From contig JAEXFN010000018.1 in the NCBI GenBank assembly GCA_023400055.1, positions 124,001 through 188,000 on the forward strand: a stretch of 64,000 bases of DNA, read 5' to 3'. The position numbers were made by a program, and so were the translations under genes. Positions 7,504 through 16,116 of this stretch are shown here, piece after piece; positions within the stretch are counted from its first letter, which is position 1, and the number at the start of each line of letters is the position of its first letter. This DNA is from Bacillota bacterium. Its GTDB lineage: Bacteria > Bacillota > UBA4882 > UBA8346. The notes under the pieces were generated by a model. It saw nothing but the letters and a program-made list of their open reading frames with translations, made no database searches and was not told the origin of the DNA.

Positions 7504-8886
7504 TTAGCCCAGCATCGGGATGCCGTAAGGCCCGTCGGACAGATAGGCGATGCTGAGCGGCCCCCGGCCGGCCGCAGCCGCGGCTTCCAGCCGCCCGGCC
7601 ACCGCCCGCTCGACCACCCGGGCCGCGGCCGCCAGATCGCCCCGGTAGCGCTGAGACTCGGGCAGGAAGACGTTGCCGTCGGTTCCCGGCAGGTATTCGT
7701 AGTCGGCCGCCGTCATTTGCGGGCTGTAATAGACGAAGTTCTCCAGCGGGATCTTGGTGAACAGCTTAGTCCACATCTGCACCTGCCACTGTTCGGGAAT
7801 GAAGGTCCAGTCGGGCGAGAGGATCAGCCGGTTGAACCGTTCCGGGCCGATCTGCCGCAAGAGGTGCAGCACCGTCCGGTAGCGGGAGCTGCCCACCGGA
7901 TCGGCGTCCGTATTGTTGGCGGCCATGATCAGGCTGCCGCCGGGTTTCAGGATCCGGCTGGCGGCGACTCCGGCCTTGGCGGCCTGGTAGTGATTGATCC
8001 CGACAAAGCCGGCGTGGGTCACCACCAGGTCGTATTCCTGCTGCACCGGAATGCCGACATATTTTTTAACCTGCGCCACCGCCTGGAGGTGCGCCTTTTC
8101 CAGGTCGCCGGCGAAGACGCCGGTCAGCCGGAACTGATGGTCGAGGGTCACGTTGACGATGTAGTCGACCCCGGCCTTCCGGGCGACCTCCAGCGCCTCC
8201 TCGTGGCAAGGGTTGCCGTCCAGGCTCAGGTCGCAGGCCAGCGGCGAGGCCAGCATCGGCGCGCTGTGAAAGATGTAGGTGCTCTCCTCGCCGATCAGGC
8301 CGGGACAGACCGATTTGCGGCCGCCGGAGACGCCGGCCATGAAATGGCTTTCCACCAGGCCGGTCAGGATCTTCAGATCGGCCTGCAGATACTCGCGGTT
8401 GATATAGATCTGGCTGCCGCGCCGGGTCTGGCCCAAATATTCCAGCGCCGCGCGGTCGAAGCAGTCATGGTTGAGGATCCGGACGCCCGACTGGAAGACG
8501 CGCGGATCCAGCATGGCTTGCAACTCGGACGGGTTCAGGCTGCGGTGCGTGCCGTTGGCCACGATGACCACGATCCGCTGCGGCGCCACGCCTTGGTCCA
8601 GCAGCTGGCGGAGGATCGGCCAGAGGATCCCGGATTCGCCCCGGTAGGGCACGGGCCGGGTATTGTCGGAGATCACCACCGCCGCGCGGAGCGCCGGATT
8701 CTCCCGCAGTTTTTGGCCGATCAGATCAGCCAGGCCCGGCGCTCCGATGGCGTTCTGTAATGCCGCCGCGATGGCGGCCGGCGGGTCGGCCAGCGGCTCC
8801 GGCGTCGCCATGGCCAGGACCTCGGTCTGGTCCGGCAACTGGACGGCGACATGCTCCGCCCCGAATTTCAGGCTGACATTTTTCAT
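7504..8886 (-). CDS. LarA-family nickel-pincer racemase/epimerase (DUF2088)
   Basis: Protein of 460 residues matching lactate racemase LarA. The lysine that carries the nickel-pincer cofactor in LarA (K184) corresponds to K191 in SGGRKSVCPG. Metal and acid-base histidines H108, H174 and H200 correspond to H114 (NGTHR), H181 (ESHFMAG) and H207 (YIFHS), at near-constant offset. SDNTRP near 73-78 is also conserved. The family racemises or epimerises 2-hydroxyacids; lactate is only one substrate. LarB, LarC and LarE, needed to make the cofactor, are not in the window. Its location near a lactonase, a bicupin and a sugar transporter makes a sugar-acid substrate plausible. The ATG at 8886 has a modest site, AAGGAAGGG. 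Cytoplasmic. Confidence 0.85.
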   Translation of the reverse strand: MKNVSLKFGAEHVAVQLPDQTEVLAMATPEPLADPPAAIAAALQNAIGAPGLADLIGQKLRENPALRAAVVISDNTRPVPYRGESGILWPILRQLLDQGVAPQRIVVIVANGTHRSLNPSELQAMLDPRVFQSGVRILNHDCFDRAALEYLGQTRRGSQIYINREYLQADLKILTGLVESHFMAGVSGGRKSVCPGLIGEESTYIFHSAPMLASPLACDLSLDGNPCHEEALEVARKAGVDYIVNVTLDHQFRLTGVFAGDLEKAHLQAVAQVKKYVGIPVQQEYDLVVTHAGFVGINHYQAAKAGVAASRILKPGGSLIMAANNTDADPVGSSRYRTVLHLLRQIGPERFNRLILSPDWTFIPEQWQVQMWTKLFTKIPLENFVYYSPQMTAADYEYLPGTDGNVFLPESQRYRGDLAAAARVVERAVAGRLEAAAAAGRGPLSIAYLSDGPYGIPMLG

Positions 8887-9005
8887 CGTTGCTCACCCTT
8901 CCTTACCGTAATGAAAAACTCGCTTTTCTATGCATGTTCAAGCAATGATTGGCCTCATGCAAACTGTTCAGGACATTTCCTTGCTCCGGCGGCCCGCGTA
9001 ACGTC

Positions 9006-9470
9006 TCAGCGGGCCGGCGCGGCTTGGGACGCCGTACGGGCCGCGGGGACGGCACCGGGAGCGCCCGCATCAATCCGTTGCATCGCTTCGGCCGCCAGCT
9101 GCCGGATCCCGGCCACCGGATCCATCAGCGCCACCCGGCGCAAGACCGGCAGCGCCGCCCGGGCCGCCGGACCGATCCGGTTCAAGGTGGTGATGGCGCA
9201 ATCGCGCAACAGCTCATCCTGATTCTTCAGCAGCTCGGTCAGGGCCGGCACGGCCGCCTGCGCCCGCGGACCCAGGCCCATCAATTGCCGGCAGGCGTCG
9301 CCCTTGGCCGTGACGCTCGCTCGCGGATCTTGCAAGACTTGAATCAGCGCCTGGATCCTGGCCGGGTTCTGGGCCCGGCACCGGACCGGCGCCAGGACGG
9401 CCAAGACCAGCAGCAGGACGGCGCCGCCGGCCAGGAACCGGAATCCGTTCCAACCTCGCCTCGGTTTCAT
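9006..9470 (-). CDS. Secreted or membrane-anchored HEAT-repeat protein
   Basis: Small protein of about 154 residues. It begins with basic residues and one long hydrophobic segment (FLAGGAVLLLVLAVLAP), so it is exported or anchored. The rest forms three to four HEAT-like helical pairs, with repeated A-V-P-x-L pairs and LLKNQDELLRDCAITTLNRI-type helices. HEAT proteins are binding scaffolds; the partner is unknown. The start is uncertain: the ATG at 9470 has TGGAG nine bases upstream, and further in-frame ATGs at 9485 and 9545 lack a site. The tail is Ala/Pro-rich. It is divergent from the membrane protein at 9621. Confidence 0.6.
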   Translation of the reverse strand: MKPRRGWNGFRFLAGGAVLLLVLAVLAPVRCRAQNPARIQALIQVLQDPRASVTAKGDACRQLMGLGPRAQAAVPALTELLKNQDELLRDCAITTLNRIGPAARAALPVLRRVALMDPVAGIRQLAAEAMQRIDAGAPGAVPAARTASQAAPAR

Positions 9471-9620
9471 CCGTATCAGCTCCATTTCATCCGCCGGATC
9501 TTTCGGCCTGGGATAAGTCCGGCAACCGCCCAACTCATCCGGCAATTCCCCATGGGACAGGTATAATTTGGACGTCCACCCAATAAGCTATACCACCGTC
9601 GTTGGTTGGAGGTTATCGCC

Positions 9621-10064
9621 ATGCCCTACTATCTCAGTTACACTCTGCGCAAGAAGACCGAGAAACTGCTCGAGCTAAAGGCGCGGACCGAACGCCAAAC
9701 GCACCTGCCGTTGATTTACGTTGCATCGATCCTGGGAATGTATATCTTATGGTTCAATGACCGTTACTTTTTCTACCTATGCCATTTCTTGCTGAAGACG
9801 CCGTTCATCCTGGTGACGCCGCTCCATACCCCGCAATGGCTGGCGATCCCCGACGCCCTGGTCTTCGCGGCCTTCGCAATCCTGGCGATCATCGCCTACC
9901 GCCGGGCCACCGAATACCGCCGGCTGGTGCTGGAGTTTGAAACGCTGCGCAAGAACATCATCCAGTCGATCGCCGCCGATTTCTGCCATTGCCAGACCCA
10001 ATGCGATTGCAAGGACGAATACATTCAAGCCATGGAACAGCAAGGGATCAATCTTATCTACTGA
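9621..10064 (+). CDS. Small membrane protein with C-terminal Cys cluster
   Basis: Unrecognised protein of 147 residues. A basic N-terminal helix is followed by two hydrophobic segments (around LPLIYVASILGMYILWF and ALVFAAFAILAIIAY) and a cytoplasmic-looking helix. Near the end, CHCQTQCDC has four cysteines in a CxCxxxxCxC pattern, which could bind metal or form disulfides. The ATG has TTGGAGG eight bases upstream; the in-frame TTG at 9606 overlaps that site and is rejected. A TATAAT sequence at about 9564 may be the -10 box. No function is proposed. Confidence 0.6.
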   Translation: MPYYLSYTLRKKTEKLLELKARTERQTHLPLIYVASILGMYILWFNDRYFFYLCHFLLKTPFILVTPLHTPQWLAIPDALVFAAFAILAIIAYRRATEYRRLVLEFETLRKNIIQSIAADFCHCQTQCDCKDEYIQAMEQQGINLIY

Positions 10065-10129
10065 CGCCGCCGGCCGTTTCCAGCTTTCCCGGCTCAGGCC
10101 GGATCCGGCATGGCCTTTGCGGAGCGCAG

Positions 10130-10669
10130 TCAGGGCCGCAACGTCTTGGCAAAATAGCCGGCCAGGCCGTTCAGGGCGGACACCCGCCAGATCAAGCCCT
10201 GCTTGCGCAGCTCGAACCGGAGGGTCCCCATGCCGTCGCGGGTCTGCACTCCGATGGAAGCCGCCCGGCCCCGGACGCGGAAATCATCGATCCCCCGGAA
10301 CCGCTGCCTGAGCGTTCCAATATCGGGCAGCAACCCCCGCAACTCCCCGCGCAGCCTCGGATAGCGCCCGGTCCGCACGAAACGGCGGATCTCCGCGCGC
10401 AGCTGCCGCAGCAGGCGCTGCTTGGTATCGGCTGTCACCGCCACGCCGCGGTCCGTCCGGGCCAGCGCCCCCAGATATTGGTCCAGCACGCCGGCGGAGA
10501 TCCCGTCGATATCCACGTATTTTTCGAAGGTGGCCAGGTCATGGCCTTCGAAGGAATCGACGATCTGCACCATCGTGAACTGCGGGGTCTGGACATAATA
10601 CCCCAGCCCGGCGGCCAGACCGCAGAAGAGCAACAATGCCACGCCGAATTTGATCCGTTTTCGATTCAC
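10130..10669 (-). CDS. DUF2939-like membrane-anchored protein
   Basis: Protein of 179 residues with an N-terminal anchor (VALLLFCGLAAGLGYYV) and a charged extracytoplasmic part containing FTMVQIVDSFEGHDLATFEKYVD-like text, the opening pattern of DUF2939 proteins; the end reads TLRFELRKQGLIWRV. Function unknown. The start is the GTG at 10669 because GGAGAGG lies seven bases upstream. An ATG at 10690 has no ribosome site, and longer in-frame extensions overlap the glycosyltransferase gene. A TATAAT box lies in the AT-rich leader near 10754-10759. Alternative: a generic small anchored protein. Confidence 0.65.
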   Translation of the reverse strand: MNRKRIKFGVALLLFCGLAAGLGYYVQTPQFTMVQIVDSFEGHDLATFEKYVDIDGISAGVLDQYLGALARTDRGVAVTADTKQRLLRQLRAEIRRFVRTGRYPRLRGELRGLLPDIGTLRQRFRGIDDFRVRGRAASIGVQTRDGMGTLRFELRKQGLIWRVSALNGLAGYFAKTLRP

Positions 10670-10815
10670 GCGGGGGTCCTCTCCGATCATTGGTAACGCA
10701 ATTACGCTCTCAAAATAAAAACTCGTATTAATTGCAACAATTATAGATATAATTTCGGACTCTTTTCTTAAACCCCTACTGTAATTAAGAAAAAAGTTTT
10801 GCGGCCCGTGAAATG

Positions 10816-12855
10816 TCACTCCCCCCGATACAAGCGGCCGTATTCGGCGACCATCCGCCGGTTGGTGAACTGCCGCCGCGCCCGCTGCCGGCCCAGCCGG
10901 CCCATGCCGGCGCGGACTTCGGGATGATCCAACAGCTCCGCCAGGTAAGCCGTAGCCACATCCAGTTGCCGCTGGGGAACCAAGTAGCCGTTCGCGCCGT
11001 GCTGGACCAATTCTGGCAGGCCGCCCACCCGGCTGGCGACCACCGGCTTGCCGGCCAGCATCGCCTCGATCACCGCCAGGGGCAGCGCTTCCCATTGCGA
11101 CAGCAGGATGAAGACGTCGAAATCATTCAGCAGTTCCCGGGCGTCCGCGCGGCTTCCCAACAGAACCACGGCCGCTTCCAGCCCACAGCGGCGGATCTCT
11201 TCCCGGCAACGCTCGCGGAGCGGACCGTCGCCGATCAGCACCATCCGGAATTCCCGGCCCTGCTCCCGCAAACGCCGGGCGATCTCGATCGCCGCCAGCG
11301 GCTCTTTCTGCTCGACCAGCCGGGCGATGGTCCCGATGATCGGCACGCCGGCGCCGACCGCCAGCTCCCGGCGGAGCTTGCCCCGGCCGGCCGGCGGATC
11401 GGCCAGGCCATTGTAGATGACCCGCGCTTTCCAAGGCTCCAGCCAACGGTTGCGCAAGCCCCGTTCCCGGGTGGCCTCGGAGACACAGGCCACGGCGGTG
11501 CAGAGTCGGTTGGTCAGCCGGATCAGCATCCCCAGGCCGGTCCGCAGCAGCCGGCTTTGGGCTTCGCCAATCCCCCAACCGTGCACCGTGAAGATAATCC
11601 GCCCGATCCCGGCCAGCTTCGCGGCGGGCGGTCCCAGCACGCCCATCTTGGAGCTGTGAAAATGGGCCACGTCATAGCGGCCGGTCCGGCAAAGCGTCCA
11701 CAAACGGCAAAGCGTCGCCAGATCCCGGCCCGGATCCACCTCCCGGCAGAGCGACGGCAGTTCCACGACGCGGATCGGCAGCGCCGCCCGCTGGTTCAGG
11801 GCCGCGATCCAGTTTAGCAGTTCGCCTCCGGGAGAAGTCACTACCGTAATCTCGGCGGGAAGTTCCGCCAAAGCCCGCAGCAGTTCCGCCACGACCTTTT
11901 GCGCCCCGCCCATCTCCGAGAGGGTGATCCCCATCAGCACCCGCAACGGTTGCGGCGCGGTCTTCAGCCCACTGCGGCCGAACACCGGGCGGCGCGACAG
12001 GCGCCAGGCCAGTTTGCGCAGCAGTTCCTCGCCGATCAGCCACCCCCGGAGCTTGGCGGCGAAGAGCAGCCGCCCGTCGCTGCGCTGGACCGGAATCCGT
12101 TGCAGCCGGACCCGGTCCGGCTCCGCCCGCTGGCGGCCGGGAAGGAGCCGCTGCCCGTTCAGGAGCAGCGCCCCGCTGCGGTATTCCTCCGCCACCGCCC
12201 GCTCCACCGCCGGAGTGGTCCGGCCGCGCGGATAGGCGAAATGGCTCACCGGTCGGCCCAGCCGCTCTTCCAGCAGGGCCCGGGAGCCGGCCAGCTCCTG
12301 AAGGAGGCCGGCCGGGTCGAGCCGGGTCAGGTCCGGGTGGCTCAAGGTGTGCGAGCCGAAACTCACCAGCGGCCCGGCGGCGGCCAGTTCGCGCAGCTGG
12401 GCCCAGTTCATCAGGGGGCTCGCCCCGCTGGCGCGGTCCCACCAAAACACCAGGCCGGTCTCGATGAACCCGGCCACCAGATAGACCAGGCACGGAAAGC
12501 CATGCTCCCGCAGCACCGGCCAGGCGCGCTCGTAAAAGTCGGCATAGCCGTCGTCGAAGGTCAGCACCACGGATTTGCCGTCAAGCCCCACCGCCGTGTT
12601 CCCAGCCCCGGATTGAAGCATTGCGCAGGCCCGGTCCAGGGTGATCACCCGGTAATTGCGGCGTTGCAAGTAATCCATCTGCCAGGCGAAATCGGCCGCG
12701 GTCACGGCCAGCTCCTGGCGGACTCCGTCGTCGACCCGGTGGTACAGCAGGATCAGGATCTCCCCGCGGCGCGGGCGCAGCGCCCGGAAAACCCAGCCGA
12801 CGGGGAGCAAAAGGTATTTGGCCAACTTCTTGAGAACGATCTTCAGCGCTGTCAT
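10816..12855 (-). CDS. Polysaccharide deacetylase-glycosyltransferase fusion
   Basis: Protein of 679 residues joining two enzymes. Residues about 35-250 are a NodB/CE4 deacetylase, with LLYHRVDDG, the metal motif LTFDDGYAD and SHTLSHPDL (HxxxH). Residues about 305-679 are a GT-B, GT4-type glycosyltransferase with GGAQKV, HGWGIGEAQS, LVEQKEP and the nucleotide-sugar motif EALPLAVIEAMLAGKP. No signal peptide is obvious, so the deacetylase half may act on a lipid-linked intermediate on the cytoplasmic side. Last gene of the exopolysaccharide operon; its ATG overlaps the preceding stop (ATGA). A frame continuous over 2 kb argues against an annotation artefact. Confidence 0.88.
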   Translation of the reverse strand: MTALKIVLKKLAKYLLLPVGWVFRALRPRRGEILILLYHRVDDGVRQELAVTAADFAWQMDYLQRRNYRVITLDRACAMLQSGAGNTAVGLDGKSVVLTFDDGYADFYERAWPVLREHGFPCLVYLVAGFIETGLVFWWDRASGASPLMNWAQLRELAAAGPLVSFGSHTLSHPDLTRLDPAGLLQELAGSRALLEERLGRPVSHFAYPRGRTTPAVERAVAEEYRSGALLLNGQRLLPGRQRAEPDRVRLQRIPVQRSDGRLLFAAKLRGWLIGEELLRKLAWRLSRRPVFGRSGLKTAPQPLRVLMGITLSEMGGAQKVVAELLRALAELPAEITVVTSPGGELLNWIAALNQRAALPIRVVELPSLCREVDPGRDLATLCRLWTLCRTGRYDVAHFHSSKMGVLGPPAAKLAGIGRIIFTVHGWGIGEAQSRLLRTGLGMLIRLTNRLCTAVACVSEATRERGLRNRWLEPWKARVIYNGLADPPAGRGKLRRELAVGAGVPIIGTIARLVEQKEPLAAIEIARRLREQGREFRMVLIGDGPLRERCREEIRRCGLEAAVVLLGSRADARELLNDFDVFILLSQWEALPLAVIEAMLAGKPVVASRVGGLPELVQHGANGYLVPQRQLDVATAYLAELLDHPEVRAGMGRLGRQRARRQFTNRRMVAEYGRLYRGE

Positions 12856-13982
12856 GCGTCTCTCCCGGCCGGACCCGCTGGATCGGGACGCTGCCTCCGT
12901 CCCGGCTCCGGGCCGGGCTTCGGCAACACGTCCTCATACAGTTGCAGGATTTCCCCGGCATAATCGGGCGAGCGGAGCGTTTGGGCCTGTGCGCGATAAA
13001 ACGGATAATCGCGCAGCACCCGCTCGACCTGATGGAATAAGTCGGCGCCGTCCCGGGAATGAAACAGCAGTGTACCGGGAGGTCGTTCCGCGGCGTCGCT
13101 GGCGATGGCCGGCACCTTCAAAAAGATCGCCTCGGCCAGCGAGACCGAGTAACCGTCGGTGTTGGACGGCCGGATAAACAAATGGCCGCTCTGAATCACC
13201 GGATAGAACTCCCCCGCGCCGTGCAGCAGCAGAAAGTCGGCCTCGATCCGTTCCAGCGCGATTCGTTCCTCCATCCGGCGCAGATAGGCCCCGTCCCGCA
13301 CCTCGGCCAGGCCGAAGATGAAGCCCACCCGGCGTTCGGGATAAGCCGCCCTCAGCCGGGCCGTCAATTCGATGCAGAGATCGAGCCCGTAGAGGTCGGC
13401 CCGATCATGGAAGCGCAACGCCGAACCGTTGGCGGTGATGATAAACCCGTGCCGCGCCAGAAACGGCCCGACCCCGGCCGGAAGTGGCGGTTCCGGACCG
13501 GTGCGGCGCGGCGCGATGAAGGCCGGGATCTCGCGGATGGCGGCGGTCACGCCCCGGTCCTGCAGATAGGCCCGGTCCCCGGCCCGGACGCAGATCACGG
13601 CGTCAAAACTGTTCAAGGCTCTAAGCAACGCCCGGTCCGGAACGGCGGCGGCCCCGCACAAACGGCTGGCCGGGCCGTGAATGGTCAGCAACTTCCGCCG
13701 GCCGCGCAGCAACGCCGCATTGCAGCGGCCGATATAAAGCTGGCTGCGCCGGGTGTGGAGGTGGTAATGGACCAACCGGACCTCCCCGTGAAGCAGCAAG
13801 CGCCAGGGCACCCAGCGGAGATCGACCGGGATCACCTCCGGCCCGGCCTGGGATGACGATCCGGCGCCGATATCCCAGACCTGGTTGGCCAGACCGGCCG
13901 CGTCCAGGCATTCTTTCAGCCGTTTCAGATAGACGGCGACCCCGCCTAGGGGACCCGGAAACGGCCCCACTTGAACGATCAA
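12852..13982 (-). CDS. GT4-like glycosyltransferase
   Basis: GT-B fold glycosyltransferase of about 376 residues. Visible are an N-terminal GGVAVYLKRL loop, VRLVHYHLHT, KLLTIHGP and, near the end, SNTDGYSVSLAEAIFLKVP, equivalent to the nucleotide-sugar E(x7)E region. The start is inferred: TTG at 13982 overlaps the stop of the lyase gene (TTGA) and has a G-rich ribosome site. An ATG at 14009 has no site, and the long upstream frame is antisense-like noise. The 3' end overlaps the next gene by 4 bp. It adds a sugar to the exopolysaccharide repeat unit; donor and acceptor are unknown. Confidence 0.82.
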   Translation of the reverse strand: MIVQVGPFPGPLGGVAVYLKRLKECLDAAGLANQVWDIGAGSSSQAGPEVIPVDLRWVPWRLLLHGEVRLVHYHLHTRRSQLYIGRCNAALLRGRRKLLTIHGPASRLCGAAAVPDRALLRALNSFDAVICVRAGDRAYLQDRGVTAAIREIPAFIAPRRTGPEPPLPAGVGPFLARHGFIITANGSALRFHDRADLYGLDLCIELTARLRAAYPERRVGFIFGLAEVRDGAYLRRMEERIALERIEADFLLLHGAGEFYPVIQSGHLFIRPSNTDGYSVSLAEAIFLKVPAIASDAAERPPGTLLFHSRDGADLFHQVERVLRDYPFYRAQAQTLRSPDYAGEILQLYEDVLPKPGPEPGRRQRPDPAGPAGRDA

Positions 13983-16105
13983 GCGAATCCCCCCCGCTGG
14001 GCCGGCCATTGCCGGCCGCTTTGCGATCCGACCCAAAGCTGCCGGCTCGCCGTAAACCGCAGGCTCAAACCCAGCCGCTCCCGATTCGGGCTGCGGATGA
14101 TCAGCCGCCGGGTCGGGACGATGACCCCGTAGCCCGGGGCCACCCAGCCTTGGGCGATCTCCGCGTCCAGCCCCGCATCGCCGTCCTCGGCCAGCCCGCC
14201 GGCGACCCCGCCCCCGCCGATCCGGACCACGACCTCTCCCCGTGCCAGTTCGATCTCGTCCCCGTCCAGCCGAGCCAGCACCTCCGGCGCCAGGGTGAAA
14301 TTCAGATACCAGTCGCAGTCGCGCCGGGGCGCCTTGCCCCCGTCCAGCAGGACGTCGCTGACCCCGATCCCGTCCCGCCACAGGCTGACGCTCCGCTGGT
14401 GGACGAAGCCGGCCCCGGCCCGATAACCGTAGTGCCGGCCGCAGAAATAATCGGGCTGAAAGGCCAGGCACCGGCCGTGGCTCGCCTCGGCCATGGCGAA
14501 GAGCTCGCCGGGATCGAAACGGTTTTGCTCGAGCCCCCGGACGCACAGCGTATTGTGCGCGCCGGTGCTGCGGAACAGGTTGCGCATCCGGTAATCGGCC
14601 GAATAGACATAGAGCCCGGGATCGACGATGAAATCCAGTCCCTGGACGTTCAGGACCAGGCTCAACTGGTCGTTGTGGCTGTGCCCGCCCTCGCCGCGGC
14701 AAGAGAGTTCGCCGCAGCGGATCAGGCAGTAAATCCGCTCGTTGCGCAGCAGATAATAGCCGCCCTGGGGAAAAGCCCGGGAAACGAGGGGCTGCGGCCG
14801 ATGGCGGGGGCGCGGCCGGTGCCAGGAGCCGGTGGCCCACAAGGCGGCCTCGCGCTGCGGCGCTCCGTAAGACCGCAGCCGATCGTCGCCAAAGAACTCC
14901 CCGGCGATGGCCAGCAGGTCGCGGCAGTCCTGCCGCCGCCAACCGGAATAGTCGGTGAAGATCAACAGCCGCCCGTCGTCTGCATCCCCCACGCTGGGAA
15001 CGCAGCCGTCATCCTTGGTCAGTTGCAGCAGGAAACCGACCATCTTGCGCAGCCGCTCCAAAAACCCGGCGGAGAAATCAAGGCCATTCTTGCGGCAGAG
15101 GATAGCCGTGAGCAAAGCCAGCTCGGTGACCAGGCGATGGTAGGCCGTGGCGCTCTCATAATCGCTGCCGTCGGGATTCACCTGGATGAGCAGCTGCTTC
15201 TCGAACTCCCGCATCGCGAAGGTCAGCCAGACCTTGGGGTTGTTCCGGGGCCGCTCGCCGGGAATATAATGATCGCCAAAGTAGAGCCCGAGCCAGATCA
15301 GGCCGGTCAGGTCGGCCAAATAATGGTTGTTGTTATAGCGGGCCCGATTCTCCAGGTTGGCCATGATGAACCGGCCGTGCAGATAGAGCAATTGCTGGAA
15401 ACGCCGCCAGAACGCCGGATCCAGCGCCAGGGCGTCCTTGAAGAAGCAATAGGCGGCGATCCAGTTGACGGCGCGGATGGCGGCCTCCATGGCCGAGGTC
15501 CAGTTCACCGAGAACTCCACCGGATTGTGGTCGGCCCAGTCCCCGATCTCCCGGCCGAACTCCGCCGCGTACCGCTCATCCCCGCTGATCCAGTAGGCCT
15601 TGCCCAGCGTGAAAAGGTGCTGGAAACGCGAGAGCTCCCAAACCAGCTTGACATCGGCCGGACTGCCGGGGTCGAGCAACCGGATCCGCTGGTAATAACC
15701 GTTCTCCCAGCGGTACCCGGTTTTGAAATCGACATTCCAGGCGATCCGCTCTCCCAATCGGCAATCCCCGGAACCCAGCAGGTTGAACACATGATCCACG
15801 ATGCGTTCCCCTTCGGCCAGCGGATAGCCGTCCAGCCCCCAGGCTTTGAGCCGCGCCAGGTAGTGCAGCCGGTCGGCCACCGGCAGGCGGCACTTGGGCG
15901 TAAACCCGTCGAAGCCGGCCGCGGCGACCGGACCCGGCCGGGACCACGCCAGCCTGCCCCGGATCCGAGCGCGGGCCGCCCGCCAAAGCGCGCCGGGGAT
16001 TTTTTTCACCAAAAACGGCAGCGGCCGCCGCTGGGCGATGATCCTCAGCTTGACTAGGATCAGCTCCAGGTCCAGGCCCGAGTCCGCGTCCGGTCCCCCG
16101 GCCAT
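13979..16105 (-). CDS. Heparinase II/III-family polysaccharide lyase-like protein
   Basis: Protein of 708 residues: an N-terminal alpha/alpha-toroid (WELSRFQHLFTLGKAYW, then NNNHYLADL) and a C-terminal beta domain containing GGHSHNDQLSLVLNVQG, the family pattern with a catalytic-site histidine. Such proteins cleave uronate-containing polysaccharides, and within export loci they trim or release the product. No signal peptide is seen. The ATG at 16105 follows AGGGGCGG and is 12 bp after the upstream stop; in-frame starts at 16183 and 16198 lie inside that gene. Its presence suggests a uronic-acid polymer, which agrees with the nucleotide-sugar dehydrogenase in the operon. Confidence 0.85.
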   Translation of the reverse strand: MAGGPDADSGLDLELILVKLRIIAQRRPLPFLVKKIPGALWRAARARIRGRLAWSRPGPVAAAGFDGFTPKCRLPVADRLHYLARLKAWGLDGYPLAEGERIVDHVFNLLGSGDCRLGERIAWNVDFKTGYRWENGYYQRIRLLDPGSPADVKLVWELSRFQHLFTLGKAYWISGDERYAAEFGREIGDWADHNPVEFSVNWTSAMEAAIRAVNWIAAYCFFKDALALDPAFWRRFQQLLYLHGRFIMANLENRARYNNNHYLADLTGLIWLGLYFGDHYIPGERPRNNPKVWLTFAMREFEKQLLIQVNPDGSDYESATAYHRLVTELALLTAILCRKNGLDFSAGFLERLRKMVGFLLQLTKDDGCVPSVGDADDGRLLIFTDYSGWRRQDCRDLLAIAGEFFGDDRLRSYGAPQREAALWATGSWHRPRPRHRPQPLVSRAFPQGGYYLLRNERIYCLIRCGELSCRGEGGHSHNDQLSLVLNVQGLDFIVDPGLYVYSADYRMRNLFRSTGAHNTLCVRGLEQNRFDPGELFAMAEASHGRCLAFQPDYFCGRHYGYRAGAGFVHQRSVSLWRDGIGVSDVLLDGGKAPRRDCDWYLNFTLAPEVLARLDGDEIELARGEVVVRIGGGGVAGGLAEDGDAGLDAEIAQGWVAPGYGVIVPTRRLIIRSPNRERLGLSLRFTASRQLWVGSQSGRQWPAQRGGFA

Positions 16106-16116
16106 GCGTCCGCCCC

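Noticed and set aside
10670..11095. N-terminal extension of the DUF2939-like gene
   Set aside because: It runs through the non-coding AT-rich leader and into the glycosyltransferase gene; no ribosome site, and the GTG at 10669 is well placed.
12852..14942. Reading the glycosyltransferase from 14942 (696 codons)
   Set aside because: The extra 300 codons overlap the heparinase-type gene in another frame and are Arg/Pro/Ala-rich. The TTG at 13982 gives the usual start and a stop-start overlap.
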